Below, piece after piece: positions 24,609 to 33,417 of a stretch of DNA of 42,914 nucleotides (the first letter of the stretch is position 1; each line of letters starts with the position of its first letter). This DNA comes from an uncultured Bacilli bacterium (GTDB lineage: Bacteria; Bacillota_I; Bacilli_A; RFN20; CAG-288), in the NCBI GenBank assembly GCA_944371605.1, contig CALVXU010000006.1, forward strand, positions 1-42,914, read 5' to 3'. Position numbers and translations under genes: made by a program. Below the pieces are notes generated by a model. That model saw nothing but the letters and a program-made list of their open reading frames with translations, was not told the origin of the DNA and did not search any database.

Positions 24609-25154
24609 ATGAAATTATTTGATATACACAAGATTCCAGATCCAGTTTTATTTCAAAAAGCTCAAGAAGTCTCTATGCCTCTTTCGGAGGAAAAGAGACA
24701 ATTGATTCTAGATATGGTGGAGTATTTAAAGATTTCTCAAGATGACGATTTGGCTAAAAAATATCATATTCGTCCTGGGGTTGGTATCGCTGCTCCTCAA
24801 ATCGGTATCTCTGAAAGGTTTTATGCTATTTATTTTAGCTATGATGAGAAGACTTATGAATATGGACTAGTCAATCCAAAAATCATTTCCACTTCTATCA
24901 AGAAAGCATATTTAGAATCGGGTGAAGGATGTTTATCTGTCCCACAGGATATGCCTGGCTATGTTTATCGTTATTACAAAGTGACTATCAAAGCCTATGA
25001 TGCTATCACACAGAAAGATGTCACTTTGAAGTTGACTGGTTATCCAGCCATTGTTTTTCAGCACGAGTATGATCATTTAGATGGTATTTTATATATTGAT
25101 AGAATCAATAAAAAAGACCCATTAGCAGTTGATCCTTCAGCCATTGCTATATAG
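24609..25154 (+). CDS. def: Peptide deformylase
   Basis: Removes the formyl group from the N-terminal Met of new proteins. About 181 residues, the long Gram-positive (type 2) form. The three metal-site motifs are present: GVGIAAPQIG, EGCLSVP and QHEYDHLDGILY, with the metal ligands Cys and two His. The type 2 insertion lies between the first two. ATG at 24609 is chosen over a TTG 39 bases upstream because the latter has no support and the -10 element lies between them. Followed by rnj after a separate promoter. Confidence 0.95.
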   Translation: MKLFDIHKIPDPVLFQKAQEVSMPLSEEKRQLILDMVEYLKISQDDDLAKKYHIRPGVGIAAPQIGISERFYAIYFSYDEKTYEYGLVNPKIISTSIKKAYLESGEGCLSVPQDMPGYVYRYYKVTIKAYDAITQKDVTLKLTGYPAIVFQHEYDHLDGILYIDRINKKDPLAVDPSAIAI

Positions 25155-25213
25155 TATTAGCAACAATTTGCGTTAAAAATATTATTATTTATGTAACCTT
25201 TAATATTACTATC

Positions 25214-25242
25214 TTGTATTTTTCTTCAGTCTTTTTTAGAAT
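25214..25242 (+). promoter_or_regulatory. Promoter of the rnj-maf unit
   Basis: TTGTAT (25214-25219), 17-bp spacer, TAGAAT (25237-25242), about 75 bases before the rnj start codon. Confidence 0.5.
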
Positions 25243-25316
25243 AATCTTAACAGACGTATTATGCTTTTTAATTTATTCAACATTTATTTATATTCATCTT
25301 ATTAAGGAGTTTAGAA

Positions 25317-27017
25317 ATGGCTAATTTTAAAGAGGCATTGAATTCACCAGTCCATGTGTATGCTTTGGGTGGGCTTGGAGAAGTTGGAAAAAATCTTTAT
25401 TGTATCGAGAATGATAATTCGATTTTGATAATTGATTGTGGTGTCATGTTCCCTGAGAGCAGCATGCCAGGCGTCGATTATGTGGTTCCAGATTTTTCAC
25501 ATTTAAAAGAGAATCAACACAAGATAAAAGCTTTGATAATCACTCATGGTCACGAAGATCACATTGGCGGCATTCCATTTTTGTTGCAACAGATTGATGT
25601 TCCTGTTATTTATGCGCCTAAAATCGCCTGCGCTTTGATCAGACATAAGTTGGGTGATAATAAGATCAGAACTAATACCAAACTAGTGCAATATAACGAA
25701 GATACAATCGTCACCGCTGGTGATTATAAAGTCGAATTCTATCATGTCACTCACTCTATCCCAGATTCTTTCGGTCTTTATATTCATACGCCTCAAGGAA
25801 CGATTATGGAAACTGGCGACTTTAAAATCGATCTGACACCTGTTGACAATGATTTTAATTTATCTAAATTAGCTAGATTCGGTGACCAAGGAATCGATTT
25901 GTTGATGGCTGATTCGACTAATGCTGAAAAAGAAGGCTACACCGCCTCAGAGAGAACAGTCATCCAGGGGATTGCAGACGTTTTTTCAGAAGCTAGTGGT
26001 CGTTTGTTGATCTCTACCTTCTCATCTAATATTTCTCGTATCCAGCAAATAATTGAAACTTCTATTCGCTTCAAAAGAAAAATCATTATCTTCGGACGTT
26101 CTATGCAATCTAATGTCGATGCTGCAAGAGAATTTGGATATATCAAAGTCCCAGACGAATATTTAGCATCTCCCGAAGATTTGAAGCATTTATCTCCTGA
26201 AGAAATCTGTATTTTATGCACAGGAACTCAAGGTGAGCCGATGGCGGTTTTAGCGAGAATCGCTAGAGGAGATCATCGCTATATCCATGTTCTTCCAGGT
26301 GATACGATTGTTTTCTCTTCTTCTGTTATTCCTGGAAATACTTCATCTATCAACACAGTTATCAATCAGCTCACTAGACTAGGAGCTTCGGTTGTGACAA
26401 ACTCTGTTTTAACTAATTTGCACGCCTCTGGTCACGCTTCTAGACAAGAGATGAGATTGATGCAAAAATTAGCTCGACCGAAATATTTCTTCCCTGTTCA
26501 TGGCGAATACCGCATGCTGAAGTTACATGCTAAAATCGCTGTGGAATGCGGTATGCCGAAAGATCACACCTTTGTTTGTGAAAATGGTGATGTCTTGACG
26601 CTGATCAACCATCAGGTTATCCGCGGTGGGCAGGTTCAGGCTGATTCTATTTATATCGATGGTAAGAGTCCAGTCGGAGTTTCTAATTCGGTCATTCATG
26701 ATCGCTCTATTCTCATCAATGAAGGAATGATTGGTGTTTTTATTCTCATAGATCCTAAAAAGAATTTATTAGTCGCGACACCAAAAGTTGAATCCAAAGG
26801 ATTCATCTCATCTAATAAGCGTGCATTGCAAAAGAAGGCAGGAGAAGTTATCGGACTAGAAATCAATCGATTGATGCATTCTGGAAATAAAGTCACTTAT
26901 TCAGATATCAAACAGACAGTGAGAACAATCACTTCTCATTTCTTGTATCGAGAAGCTAAGCGAACACCGATGGTCATACCTGTGATCATCACTTATTCTA
27001 GTGAAGATAGAATCTAG
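25317..27017 (+). CDS. rnj: Ribonuclease J
   Basis: Metallo-beta-lactamase/beta-CASP RNase with endo- and 5'-exonuclease activity, central to mRNA turnover and rRNA maturation in Firmicutes. 566 residues, the usual length. It opens with VYALGGLGEVGKNLYCIE, has the zinc motif THGHEDHIGG (His77, His79, Asp81, His82) and MADSTNAEKEGYT, and the beta-CASP blocks FSSNISRIQQII, GTQGEP and the motif around ASGHASRQEM. The C-terminal domain follows. AAGGAG precedes the ATG. Only one RNase J is in this window, so J1 versus J2 cannot be decided. Maf follows 12 bases later. Confidence 0.97.
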   Translation: MANFKEALNSPVHVYALGGLGEVGKNLYCIENDNSILIIDCGVMFPESSMPGVDYVVPDFSHLKENQHKIKALIITHGHEDHIGGIPFLLQQIDVPVIYAPKIACALIRHKLGDNKIRTNTKLVQYNEDTIVTAGDYKVEFYHVTHSIPDSFGLYIHTPQGTIMETGDFKIDLTPVDNDFNLSKLARFGDQGIDLLMADSTNAEKEGYTASERTVIQGIADVFSEASGRLLISTFSSNISRIQQIIETSIRFKRKIIIFGRSMQSNVDAAREFGYIKVPDEYLASPEDLKHLSPEEICILCTGTQGEPMAVLARIARGDHRYIHVLPGDTIVFSSSVIPGNTSSINTVINQLTRLGASVVTNSVLTNLHASGHASRQEMRLMQKLARPKYFFPVHGEYRMLKLHAKIAVECGMPKDHTFVCENGDVLTLINHQVIRGGQVQADSIYIDGKSPVGVSNSVIHDRSILINEGMIGVFILIDPKKNLLVATPKVESKGFISSNKRALQKKAGEVIGLEINRLMHSGNKVTYSDIKQTVRTITSHFLYREAKRTPMVIPVIITYSSEDRI

Positions 27018-27029
27018 GTTTTTATCAAA

Positions 27030-27605
27030 ATGATTATATTAGCTAGTCAATCTCCAAGGAGAAAAGAAATCTTAAAAGATATTTTACAAGATGTTCCATT
27101 TGAAGGCTGCCCGTCATTTTTCGATGAAAGAAGTATTGAAGATAATAATTGCTATCAACTATGTTTGAAAGAAGCAGTGGCTAAAGCTAAAGATGTAGCT
27201 GCTTCTCATCCTCAAGATTATATCATCGCATCAGATACCATGGTGCTTTATCGCAATAAAGAGTTAGGAAAGCCGAAAGATAGGCAACAAGCTTTGGAAA
27301 TGCTCAGAGCTCTTTCAGGTGATGAACATGTTGTCATCACCGCTTATTGCATTGTAAAAGGAAATAAGATTTTGAAAGAACGAATTGTTTCTGCCTCTCT
27401 GTTCATTGAAAAAATGGCTGATTTAGAGATTGAAGAATATATTGAAACTGGTAGCCCATTTGATAAGGCAGGCGGATATGGTATTCAAGATAAAGATTTT
27501 ATCAATTCTCGCATTCTGTCGGGTGATATATATACCATTATGGGATTACCTAAAAAGGAGTTGACAGCTGATCTTTTGGAGTTGGGACTCATCAATAATG
27601 ATTAA
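27030..27605 (+). CDS. maf: Maf-family nucleoside triphosphate pyrophosphatase
   Basis: Hydrolyses non-canonical or m5 dTTP/UTP-type nucleotides to monophosphates and can slow septation when overproduced. 191 residues with ILASQSPRRKEIL at the N-terminus, IIASDTMVLYRNKELGKPKD in the middle and DKAGGYGIQDKDF near the C-terminus, which are the family's catalytic blocks. The Asp in the SDT motif is the expected catalytic base. Second gene after rnj, ended by a strong terminator. Confidence 0.95.
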   Translation: MIILASQSPRRKEILKDILQDVPFEGCPSFFDERSIEDNNCYQLCLKEAVAKAKDVAASHPQDYIIASDTMVLYRNKELGKPKDRQQALEMLRALSGDEHVVITAYCIVKGNKILKERIVSASLFIEKMADLEIEEYIETGSPFDKAGGYGIQDKDFINSRILSGDIYTIMGLPKKELTADLLELGLINND

Positions 27606-27618
27606 AATTGTCAAATAA

Positions 27619-27657
27619 AAAACTGATGCTTTGAATGCCTTAGCATCAGTTTTTTTA
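27619..27657 (+). terminator. Terminator of rnj-maf
   Basis: AAACTGATGCT and AGCATCAGTTT form an 11-bp perfect stem with an 11-base loop, followed by a run of eight or more T. Confidence 0.9.
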
Positions 27658-27675
27658 TTTAACCTATTTGTGCTA

Positions 27676-27789
27676 TTAGAAATTTGCTACGTATTCAGGT
27701 TGTAAAATCATGACTACTGTTATCAAGGCGATGATTATTATCATGCTGATGATGAACCAACTGAGCAAAACTTTTGAACGTTTAATCAT
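27676..27789 (-). CDS. 37-residue membrane microprotein
   Basis: ATG at 27789 preceded by GAGAGGAAC, 37 codons, TAA at 27676. The peptide has a basic start (MIKRSKVLLSW), one transmembrane helix (FIISMIIIIALITVVMIL) and a short acidic tail. I do not recognise it. It lies 63 bases downstream of the EIIB-like membrane protein gene on the same strand and may be co-transcribed with nadK and that gene. A plausible small subunit or regulator of a membrane complex. Confidence 0.55.
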   Translation of the reverse strand: MIKRSKVLLSWFIISMIIIIALITVVMILQPEYVANF

Positions 27790-27852
27790 AATTTGTTCCT
27801 CTCTTTAATCCGATTATGAAAATTTTAATATTTTCCTAGCTATTTTACAAGG

Positions 27853-28227
27853 TCAGTCAATTTTTTTGTCGACGTTTTCTTCTAATAATTCTTTGAAGTA
27901 TTCGCTTTTAGAGCCGATGACAAAAACGACTTTATTTCCCATGAACATGACTTGTTCCAAAATCATATTGATGCCTTCTTTATCAACGATTGTCGGGTCT
28001 TTGACTAATACAGTCACTCTCGATCCTTTAGAACTGATCTGTTCGATGTTATTTCGACCACCGAATTTATCTGAGACTTCAATCGCAGATGTTTGAACTT
28101 TTTCATCAGCTTGACGATTGGAATCACGGATTTTTTTCTTATGGATTAGATAGATGGAAAGAAGAGTCAAAATGACGACTACAACTATAGCAACGACGAT
28201 CAAGATGATCATAGTGGTTTTTGACAT
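27853..28227 (-). CDS. Single-pass membrane protein with PTS EIIB(Glc)-like domain lacking the phospho-cysteine
   Basis: 124 residues. One N-terminal transmembrane helix (about 6-29) is followed by a domain that aligns with EIIB of glucose-type PTS permeases: KFGGRNNI for ALGGKENI, then SKGSRVTVLVKD for the CITRLRVSVND block, then VVFVIGSKSEYFKELL for VQAIFGTRSDALK. The phosphorylated Cys is replaced by Lys67, so it cannot carry the phosphate. Such an EIIB-like fold without its catalytic Cys may be a sensor or scaffold. It starts two bases after nadK ends, so it belongs to the nadK operon. The homology is inferred by eye; the missing Cys is certain. Confidence 0.7.
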   Translation of the reverse strand: MSKTTMIILIVVAIVVVVILTLLSIYLIHKKKIRDSNRQADEKVQTSAIEVSDKFGGRNNIEQISSKGSRVTVLVKDPTIVDKEGINMILEQVMFMGNKVVFVIGSKSEYFKELLEENVDKKID

Positions 28228-28229
28228 GT

Positions 28230-29009
28230 TTATTCCTCCTTGAGATTGATAGCTTTGCTGATGCGCAATAGGTTATCGCTATCTTTGAAATGGATGAGAG
28301 ATAACTTTCTATCACTTAATGAGATGGTTATCTCACCATCAAAGTTCGAATCATATTTGATACCATCTAAAATGCAGTTGTTTCTACCATCATTAACGTT
28401 GATGAACAAGTTTTGTTTTTGAGAGATGATTCCGCGGCTGATCGAGTTGGGATAAAGACGATTGAATACCGGTGCTAATAATGAATACTGATAGATTTCT
28501 ATGTCGCTTTTTAAAATCACAGGAGAGTTCAAACTGTTGATAAAGCCAGTAGAACCGATAGGTGAAGCGACGACGATGCCTGAACAACGCGATTTTGTCA
28601 AATATTGATCATCGATAAAAAGAGATAATTCAGTTGTCTTTTCTGATAGCAAGGTTAAATCGCTTAGGAAAAGATGGTTTTTATTTAAATACTCAGCTCT
28701 AAAAAGTGGTAATTGTTCATAAGTGTCTTCCTTGTTGATGATGTCATTCACACAGTCTTCTAATCCCTTTAGTTCATAATCGGAAAAGAATCCGAGATGT
28801 CCAGTATTGATGAGAAGAAAACGGCCCGTGAAATCATAGTCGTGAACAGCGTGTAAAAAAGAGCCATCTCCGCCCAAAATAATAATGAGGTCAGGATTGT
28901 TTTCGTCCAATATAAAAGAGGCTTCTATCAATCTTCTATAAAGATAGTCAATCGCTTTTTCATTGCTTTCTTTTTGATGTGAACAAATGACAAATGTGCA
29001 TGGCTCCAT
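28230..29009 (-). CDS. nadK: NAD kinase
   Basis: Phosphorylates NAD to NADP with ATP or polyphosphate. 259 residues, typical of the Gram-positive form. The GGDGS motif is in LIIILGGDGSFLHAV. NTGHLGFFSDY follows, and the substrate-binding ASPIGSTGFINSLNSPVI is present (the usual form is TPTGSTAY; here SPIGSTGF). Short C-terminal beta domain. First gene of a unit with the EIIB-like protein. The ATG has only a weak AAAGAG upstream. Its promoter region is shared with the divergent CYTH gene. Confidence 0.93.
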   Translation of the reverse strand: MEPCTFVICSHQKESNEKAIDYLYRRLIEASFILDENNPDLIIILGGDGSFLHAVHDYDFTGRFLLINTGHLGFFSDYELKGLEDCVNDIINKEDTYEQLPLFRAEYLNKNHLFLSDLTLLSEKTTELSLFIDDQYLTKSRCSGIVVASPIGSTGFINSLNSPVILKSDIEIYQYSLLAPVFNRLYPNSISRGIISQKQNLFINVNDGRNNCILDGIKYDSNFDGEITISLSDRKLSLIHFKDSDNLLRISKAINLKEE

Positions 29010-29074
29010 TGTTTATTCTCTTTATCTTTCACCTTTGTTATTGTATCATAATTACAGTTAAGGAGAGAGAGTTT

Positions 29075-29662
29075 ATGGCTACAAACAACATTGAAATCGA
29101 GGCGAAAGTCTTAGTCTCTAAGGAAGATTATGAAAAATTGTTACAAGCTTTTCCGGTTGAAAAGCAAACTGTCGTTCAAACTAATTATTATCTAGATTCT
29201 AACGATCGAATTTTGAAGAAATATGGCATGATTTTAAGAATTAGACATGTCGGCAATAACTACACTCTAACGATGAAAGCACCTCTTGCTGAAGGATTAT
29301 TGGAAAAGAATCAACGTTTGACTGATGCTGAGTTTAATTCTTTATTCCACGATAATATTTTCCCAAAAGGTGAAGTGTTTGATTTTCTTGACGTTCTTCA
29401 TATCAAGCCGCGTGACCTTCACATCTTGGCTCATCTGACCACTGAAAGAAAAGAGACTGAATTTAAAGACACGATTGTTGATATCTCTAAAAACACTTAT
29501 TCTGGACGCGTTGACTATGAGTTAGAGTGTGATTCTGATTCCGCTGCTAAATCGGAAAGAACTCTTAAAGAAATCTGTGAAAAATTTGCGATTCCATTCA
29601 TCTTAAACACTCTTTCTAAAGAGACGAGAGCTATCAACGCTGCTACTGATTTAAACAAGTGA
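29075..29662 (+). CDS. CYTH-domain (triphosphate tunnel metalloenzyme) protein
   Basis: 195 residues. Opens with NIEIEAKVLVSKEDY, the ExExK signature of the triphosphate tunnel family. RILRIRH-like ILRIRHVGNNYTLTMKAP, LLEKNQRL, TERKETEF, IVDISKNTYSGRVDYELECD supply the rest of the tunnel's charged residues. Firmicutes members (YjbK-like) hydrolyse triphosphates such as inorganic triphosphate, and are often linked to (p)ppGpp synthetase genes. No RelA-like gene is adjacent here. AAGGAGAG precedes the ATG at 29075, which is chosen over an earlier frame start that lies inside the nadK promoter region. Confidence 0.9.
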   Translation: MATNNIEIEAKVLVSKEDYEKLLQAFPVEKQTVVQTNYYLDSNDRILKKYGMILRIRHVGNNYTLTMKAPLAEGLLEKNQRLTDAEFNSLFHDNIFPKGEVFDFLDVLHIKPRDLHILAHLTTERKETEFKDTIVDISKNTYSGRVDYELECDSDSAAKSERTLKEICEKFAIPFILNTLSKETRAINAATDLNK

Positions 29663-29667
29663 TTAAG

Positions 29668-29712
29668 AAAAAAGTGTCTGTTAACCATCAGATGTGGTCA
29701 CAGACACTTTTT
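29668..29712. terminator. Bidirectional terminator between CYTH and spx genes
   Basis: AAAAAGTGTCTGT pairs with ACAGACACTTTTT (13 bp), with a small inner stem ACCA/TGGT. A- and T-runs flank both sides. Confidence 0.88.
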
Positions 29713-30127
29713 ATTTGAAACAATGTTCACAATTTGAATAATCAAGACAATTTTTGCAGGCTTCTTCAGCTACTTTCTTCGCTCTTTCGAAGATTTCAAT
29801 CTCATCCGAATTATATCCGACTTGTATTTTGCTATCATCGACTATGATCGGTCGTTTTAATACCGAAGGATTAGCCTTGATGAAGTCACACAATTCATGA
29901 ATAGACATCGAATCGATATCAATATGTAAATCTTTGATGATTTTGCTTCTTTTTGAAATGATGTCATCTGTTCCATCTAAAGATTTATTCAACATTTCTT
30001 TGAGCTCTTCTTCTGAGATCTCATGTTTTAAAATATTGATTTCAACAAAGGGTATCTGTTGTGATTTAAACCAAGCTTTGACTTTTCTACAACTCGAACA
30101 ACTCGGTGAAGAATAAATTTTAATCAT
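29711..30127 (-). CDS. spx: Spx/ArsC-family redox regulator with C-terminal Cys cluster
   Basis: 138 residues. Spx binds the RNA polymerase alpha C-terminal domain and redirects transcription under thiol stress. MIKIYSSPSCSSCRKVKAWF has the CxxC redox switch (Cys10, Cys13), DGTDDIISKRSK matches Spx closely, and Arg92 in LKRPIIVDD is the residue needed for RNA polymerase binding. Unusual is the C-terminus: Cys124, Cys127, Cys133 and Cys136, arranged as CxxC-x5-CxxC, with His135. B. subtilis Spx ends in a ClpXP-recognised tail instead. The ATG at 30127 with AGGAGG seven bases before it is preferred over the upstream one. It overlaps the pgsA stop. Confidence 0.88.
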   Translation of the reverse strand: MIKIYSSPSCSSCRKVKAWFKSQQIPFVEINILKHEISEEELKEMLNKSLDGTDDIISKRSKIIKDLHIDIDSMSIHELCDFIKANPSVLKRPIIVDDSKIQVGYNSDEIEIFERAKKVAEEACKNCLDYSNCEHCFK

Positions 30128-30818
30128 CTTTTTCACCTCCTTCTTTGATATCATTTAAATCTACTTCATCAGGACCATGACGTAAAATTTTAACAAAAAG
30201 AATATTGTACATAATAAACGCAAACAGCAAAGCCAAAATGACAAAAGAACAAAGTGAATTTATAATGATGCTGGTTGTATTCGAAATTCCAAAAGTTTGG
30301 ATGATAAAAGGTGAAGCAACTAGTAATACACAAAGGATGACGTAAAAGATAAAAGTTGATACTTTACCATACCAATGAGCCGATCCAAACGACTTATTAT
30401 GTTGAGCTAAGATGATGTTTTGAACGAATAAAACAAATTCTTTGAAGATAAAGAATCCTAACATCACAAACACAATCGGGAAATTATAGAGTTTATAGCA
30501 TAACCCTATAGCTACTGAGAGCTGTAATAATTTATCTGCGATGGGGTCGATGATTTTTCCTAATTGTGAGACTTGATTAAATTTTCTTGCGATTAAGCCA
30601 TCTAAAAAATCAGTATAAGCTGCTAAAACCATCACAGCGGCTGCTAAATAGATATTTGCTAATTCATTGCCAGCGATAGAAAAAGGTGTCATATATAAAT
30701 ACAAAAAAATGGCGATGAGAATCAATCGCAGATAGCAAAGGATGTTCGGGACTAGAAATACTTCATCTTTTCGAAAATATTTCTTTAAAACAGCAATAAA
30801 CGTTTCTTTTTTATTCAT
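30120..30818 (-). CDS. pgsA: CDP-diacylglycerol--glycerol-3-phosphate 3-phosphatidyltransferase
   Basis: Makes phosphatidylglycerophosphate, the precursor of phosphatidylglycerol. 232 residues, membrane-embedded. The CDP-alcohol phosphatidyltransferase signature is complete: DFLDGLIARKFNQVSQLGKIIDPIADK (DGxxAR ... G ... DxxxD). Six membrane helices are visible. Compared with the common length of about 190, the C-terminal part after the fourth helix is longer and charged at the end. Operon member between truA and spx. Confidence 0.93.
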   Translation of the reverse strand: MNKKETFIAVLKKYFRKDEVFLVPNILCYLRLILIAIFLYLYMTPFSIAGNELANIYLAAAVMVLAAYTDFLDGLIARKFNQVSQLGKIIDPIADKLLQLSVAIGLCYKLYNFPIVFVMLGFFIFKEFVLFVQNIILAQHNKSFGSAHWYGKVSTFIFYVILCVLLVASPFIIQTFGISNTTSIIINSLCSFVILALLFAFIMYNILFVKILRHGPDEVDLNDIKEGGEKDD

Positions 30819-30858
30819 ATATCAATCAAATAAGCAACAATAAAATTATAGCATTTTA

Positions 30859-31644
30859 TTAATTTAAATTTACTAATGCCTCATCAATTTTTCTCTTTTT
30901 ATCTATTTTTGGATAATAGAGCTTATTGAGAATCAAAGCTTGTGGTTCAGCTTTTAATTTTTGATATGGAATATTTTCGCCATTCAAAAGTCTTTTGATG
31001 GTATCTAAAGACAAACGGTTTTGCTCATATCTCAAGCAAGCGCCGACTAAAAATCTTATCTGATAGCGCAAGAAACTTTTCCCTTTAAAATTGAGATAAT
31101 AGATTCCATTTTTCTTTTGAAGGTTAGTGCTATCGATTGTTAGCACAGTCGATTCATCTTCTTTTTCAGGTTTAGCAAAATAACGGAAGTCGTGTGTGCC
31201 TTTAAATAGCTCTAAAGCTTCTTTTAGTCTATCGCTGCTGACGGCTTTGACTGGTTGATAAGTGAGATATGATAAAAGCGGGTTTCTCTTTTCGCCAGCT
31301 TGAATAAGATATGTATAAATCTTATATTTGACATCATATCGACATGAAAAATCCTCATTCACTTGTCTAACTTCTTTTATGAAGATATCATTAGGCAAGC
31401 TTCTCTTCAAATAATAAGCTAGATAATCTAAGGTGAAGTCTCTATTTGGCGCTTGGAAATTGATAGCAAAATCTAAAGCCGACACACCTTTATCTAATCT
31501 TGATGAGATAGTCGATTTAATCTTTTCATTATAAATGCGCGACAAAGCTTCTTCTAAGACGCCTTGAATAGTAGGCTTATCTGGTTGAATCTGTGTTCCA
31601 TAATAATTCAAACCTGAAAAAGCAAAACGAATAAAGATGTTCAT
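30859..31644 (-). CDS. truA: tRNA pseudouridine(38-40) synthase
   Basis: Converts U38-U40 of many tRNAs to pseudouridine. 261 residues. Start IRFAFSGLNYYGTQIQPDKPTIQGVLEEAL is typical. The catalytic Asp is in SRLDKGVSA, where most TruA have GRTDxGVHA. FLRYQIRFLVGACLRYEQNRL and the closing PQALILNKLYY are further family blocks. It overlaps ecfT by four bases, an arrangement widespread in Firmicutes (ecfA-ecfA-ecfT-truA). Confidence 0.95.
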   Translation of the reverse strand: MNIFIRFAFSGLNYYGTQIQPDKPTIQGVLEEALSRIYNEKIKSTISSRLDKGVSALDFAINFQAPNRDFTLDYLAYYLKRSLPNDIFIKEVRQVNEDFSCRYDVKYKIYTYLIQAGEKRNPLLSYLTYQPVKAVSSDRLKEALELFKGTHDFRYFAKPEKEDESTVLTIDSTNLQKKNGIYYLNFKGKSFLRYQIRFLVGACLRYEQNRLSLDTIKRLLNGENIPYQKLKAEPQALILNKLYYPKIDKKRKIDEALVNLN

Positions 31645-32498
31645 AATTTTGGTAATGATACTCCTAAATATGTGAAAAGATCAAAGCGATAAATTGCTAA
31701 AATGATTATAGCTGTTAACAAAACTGCTAAAAATATGATTCCAAAAGTGTCCCTTAATGACCATTTTTGAAGCTTATATCGACTCCTTTTGCTATCTGGA
31801 TTATATCCGCGAGCTTCCATGGCATCAGTCAGTTCAGAAGAAGTGGTCAATGAACTGATAAAAAGAGGAATAATCAGTGAGATGATCGCCTTGACTTTAT
31901 CTTTGAGTTTACCTTGTCTATAATCGACACCACGGCTAGCTTGAGCTTTCATGATTCTTTCTGATTCTTCAGCTAGGGTCGGTATGAATCTTAAAGCGAG
32001 TGAAATGGTCATGGAGAATTTATGAATAGGAACTTTGAGAACTTTTAATGGAGAAAAAAGCCATTCTAGCGCATAGGTCATATCCATGGGCTTTGTCGTT
32101 GAAGTGAAGATATTCGTTTCTGCTAAAACTATGATCAATCTCAATAAGATAAAACTGACGTTGATGATTGTGCGATAGTAAATTTTAACTTCTCCGATGA
32201 AGAAAAAATCTCCTGTTGATGAAGAAGGTAAAAAGATATTTAGAATCAAAAGTAGGACGATCATCATCCACATAGCTTTCAATGATTTAAATAGTTTTAA
32301 AAAGCTAGTTTTACTGATTATGGACAAGATGATGACGATCACTAAAATGCCACCATTGATCACTAGATTCATATAGCCTGTTCCATAGCTTAAAAAAGTA
32401 GCGACCAAAAAGATGATCAAACCGATCAGTTTGACTCTCGCATCTAAACGATGAATCACTGTGTTAAAAGGCGTGAATTTTCCGATGGTCAATGTCAT
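31641..32498 (-). CDS. ecfT: ECF transporter transmembrane subunit
   Basis: The T component of group II energy-coupling factor transporters, which couples the two ATPases to vitamin-binding S components. 285 residues with several hydrophobic helices, and the two coupling-helix motifs with Ala-Arg-Gly: MKAQASRGVDYRQGKL and TDAMEARGYNPDSKRSRY. IHRLDARVKLIG near the N-terminus is the usual entry. Starts one base after ecfA2 ends and overlaps truA by four. No S component is in the window, as expected for a shared module. Confidence 0.95.
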   Translation of the reverse strand: MTLTIGKFTPFNTVIHRLDARVKLIGLIIFLVATFLSYGTGYMNLVINGGILVIVIILSIISKTSFLKLFKSLKAMWMMIVLLLILNIFLPSSSTGDFFFIGEVKIYYRTIINVSFILLRLIIVLAETNIFTSTTKPMDMTYALEWLFSPLKVLKVPIHKFSMTISLALRFIPTLAEESERIMKAQASRGVDYRQGKLKDKVKAIISLIIPLFISSLTTSSELTDAMEARGYNPDSKRSRYKLQKWSLRDTFGIIFLAVLLTAIIILAIYRFDLFTYLGVSLPKL

Positions 32499-32499
32499 G

Positions 32500-33417
32500 T
32501 TATCCTCTAGCTCTCTTAATCTCTTGTGCTAAAGAAGAAACATCTTTAACATTCGAAAGATTTATATTTAATCCAGCATCTTTTAGCTTTAAAGCAAAAG
32601 AAAACACTTTTGGTGGTTCTAGTGAAGAATGCTTTAAAAATTCTCGATCTTGAAACAATTCCAATGGAGATGATTCTTTCACAATTTTTCCCCTGTCTAA
32701 AACAATAGCTCTTTCGCAATATTTTAATACCACGTCCATGTCATGTGTGGCTAAGATGATTGAAGTACCATCGGCATGTATCTTTTGAATCAGAGTTAAA
32801 AGTTTTTCTTCTCCGCTAGCATCTAGACCAACAGTCGGCTCATCTAAGACTAAAATATCAGGTTTCATAGCGATGATGCCAGCGATAGCTACACGTCTTT
32901 TTTCACCGCCGGATAACTCGAAAGGAGTTCTTTCATAATAGCTAGAATCAATTCCTACTAAATCTAAAGCCTTTTTTGAATTTTCTAGCACTTCTGTTTC
33001 TGAAAGACCAAAATTCTTCGGCCCATAAGAGACGTCTTTGATGACAGTGTCTTCGAAGAGCTGATATTCTGGAAATTGAAAGACGATTCCTACCTTTTTT
33101 CTCAGAGATTTTATATCTTTTAATTTCGCTTTTCGCTTTTTTTTCATCGCTTTATAATCGACTACTTGTTGACCTTTTTTTTCTTTGTAAATCAATGAGA
33201 TGTCGATAAGATAGGAATTGATATCAATTTTGCCAGAAGTCGGTATGAGCAATCCATTTAAATGTTGGATGAGCGTTGATTTACCGGATCCTGTTTGACC
33301 TATTAATGCTGTAAAACAATGATCATCAAAGATGCAATTGATGTCTTGCAATGCTATTTGCTGAGTTGGCAATCCTTCATCATAAGTATGATAAAGATGT
33401 TCAATTATTATCGACAT
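32500..33417 (-). CDS. ecfA2: ECF transporter ATPase subunit A2
   Basis: 305 residues, ABC ATPase. Walker A GQTGSGKST, signature LSGGEKRRVAIAG, Walker B DILVLDEPTVGLD and H-loop ATHDMD. Between Walker A and the Q-loop there is an unusually basic stretch (MKKKRKAKLKDIKSLRKK), and the Q-loop reads FQFPEYQLFEDTV, the EcfA2 (EcfA') type. The C-terminal extension is the usual dimerisation domain. Overlaps ecfA1 by ten bases. Confidence 0.95.
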   Translation of the reverse strand: MSIIIEHLYHTYDEGLPTQQIALQDINCIFDDHCFTALIGQTGSGKSTLIQHLNGLLIPTSGKIDINSYLIDISLIYKEKKGQQVVDYKAMKKKRKAKLKDIKSLRKKVGIVFQFPEYQLFEDTVIKDVSYGPKNFGLSETEVLENSKKALDLVGIDSSYYERTPFELSGGEKRRVAIAGIIAMKPDILVLDEPTVGLDASGEEKLLTLIQKIHADGTSIILATHDMDVVLKYCERAIVLDRGKIVKESSPLELFQDREFLKHSSLEPPKVFSFALKLKDAGLNINLSNVKDVSSLAQEIKRARG

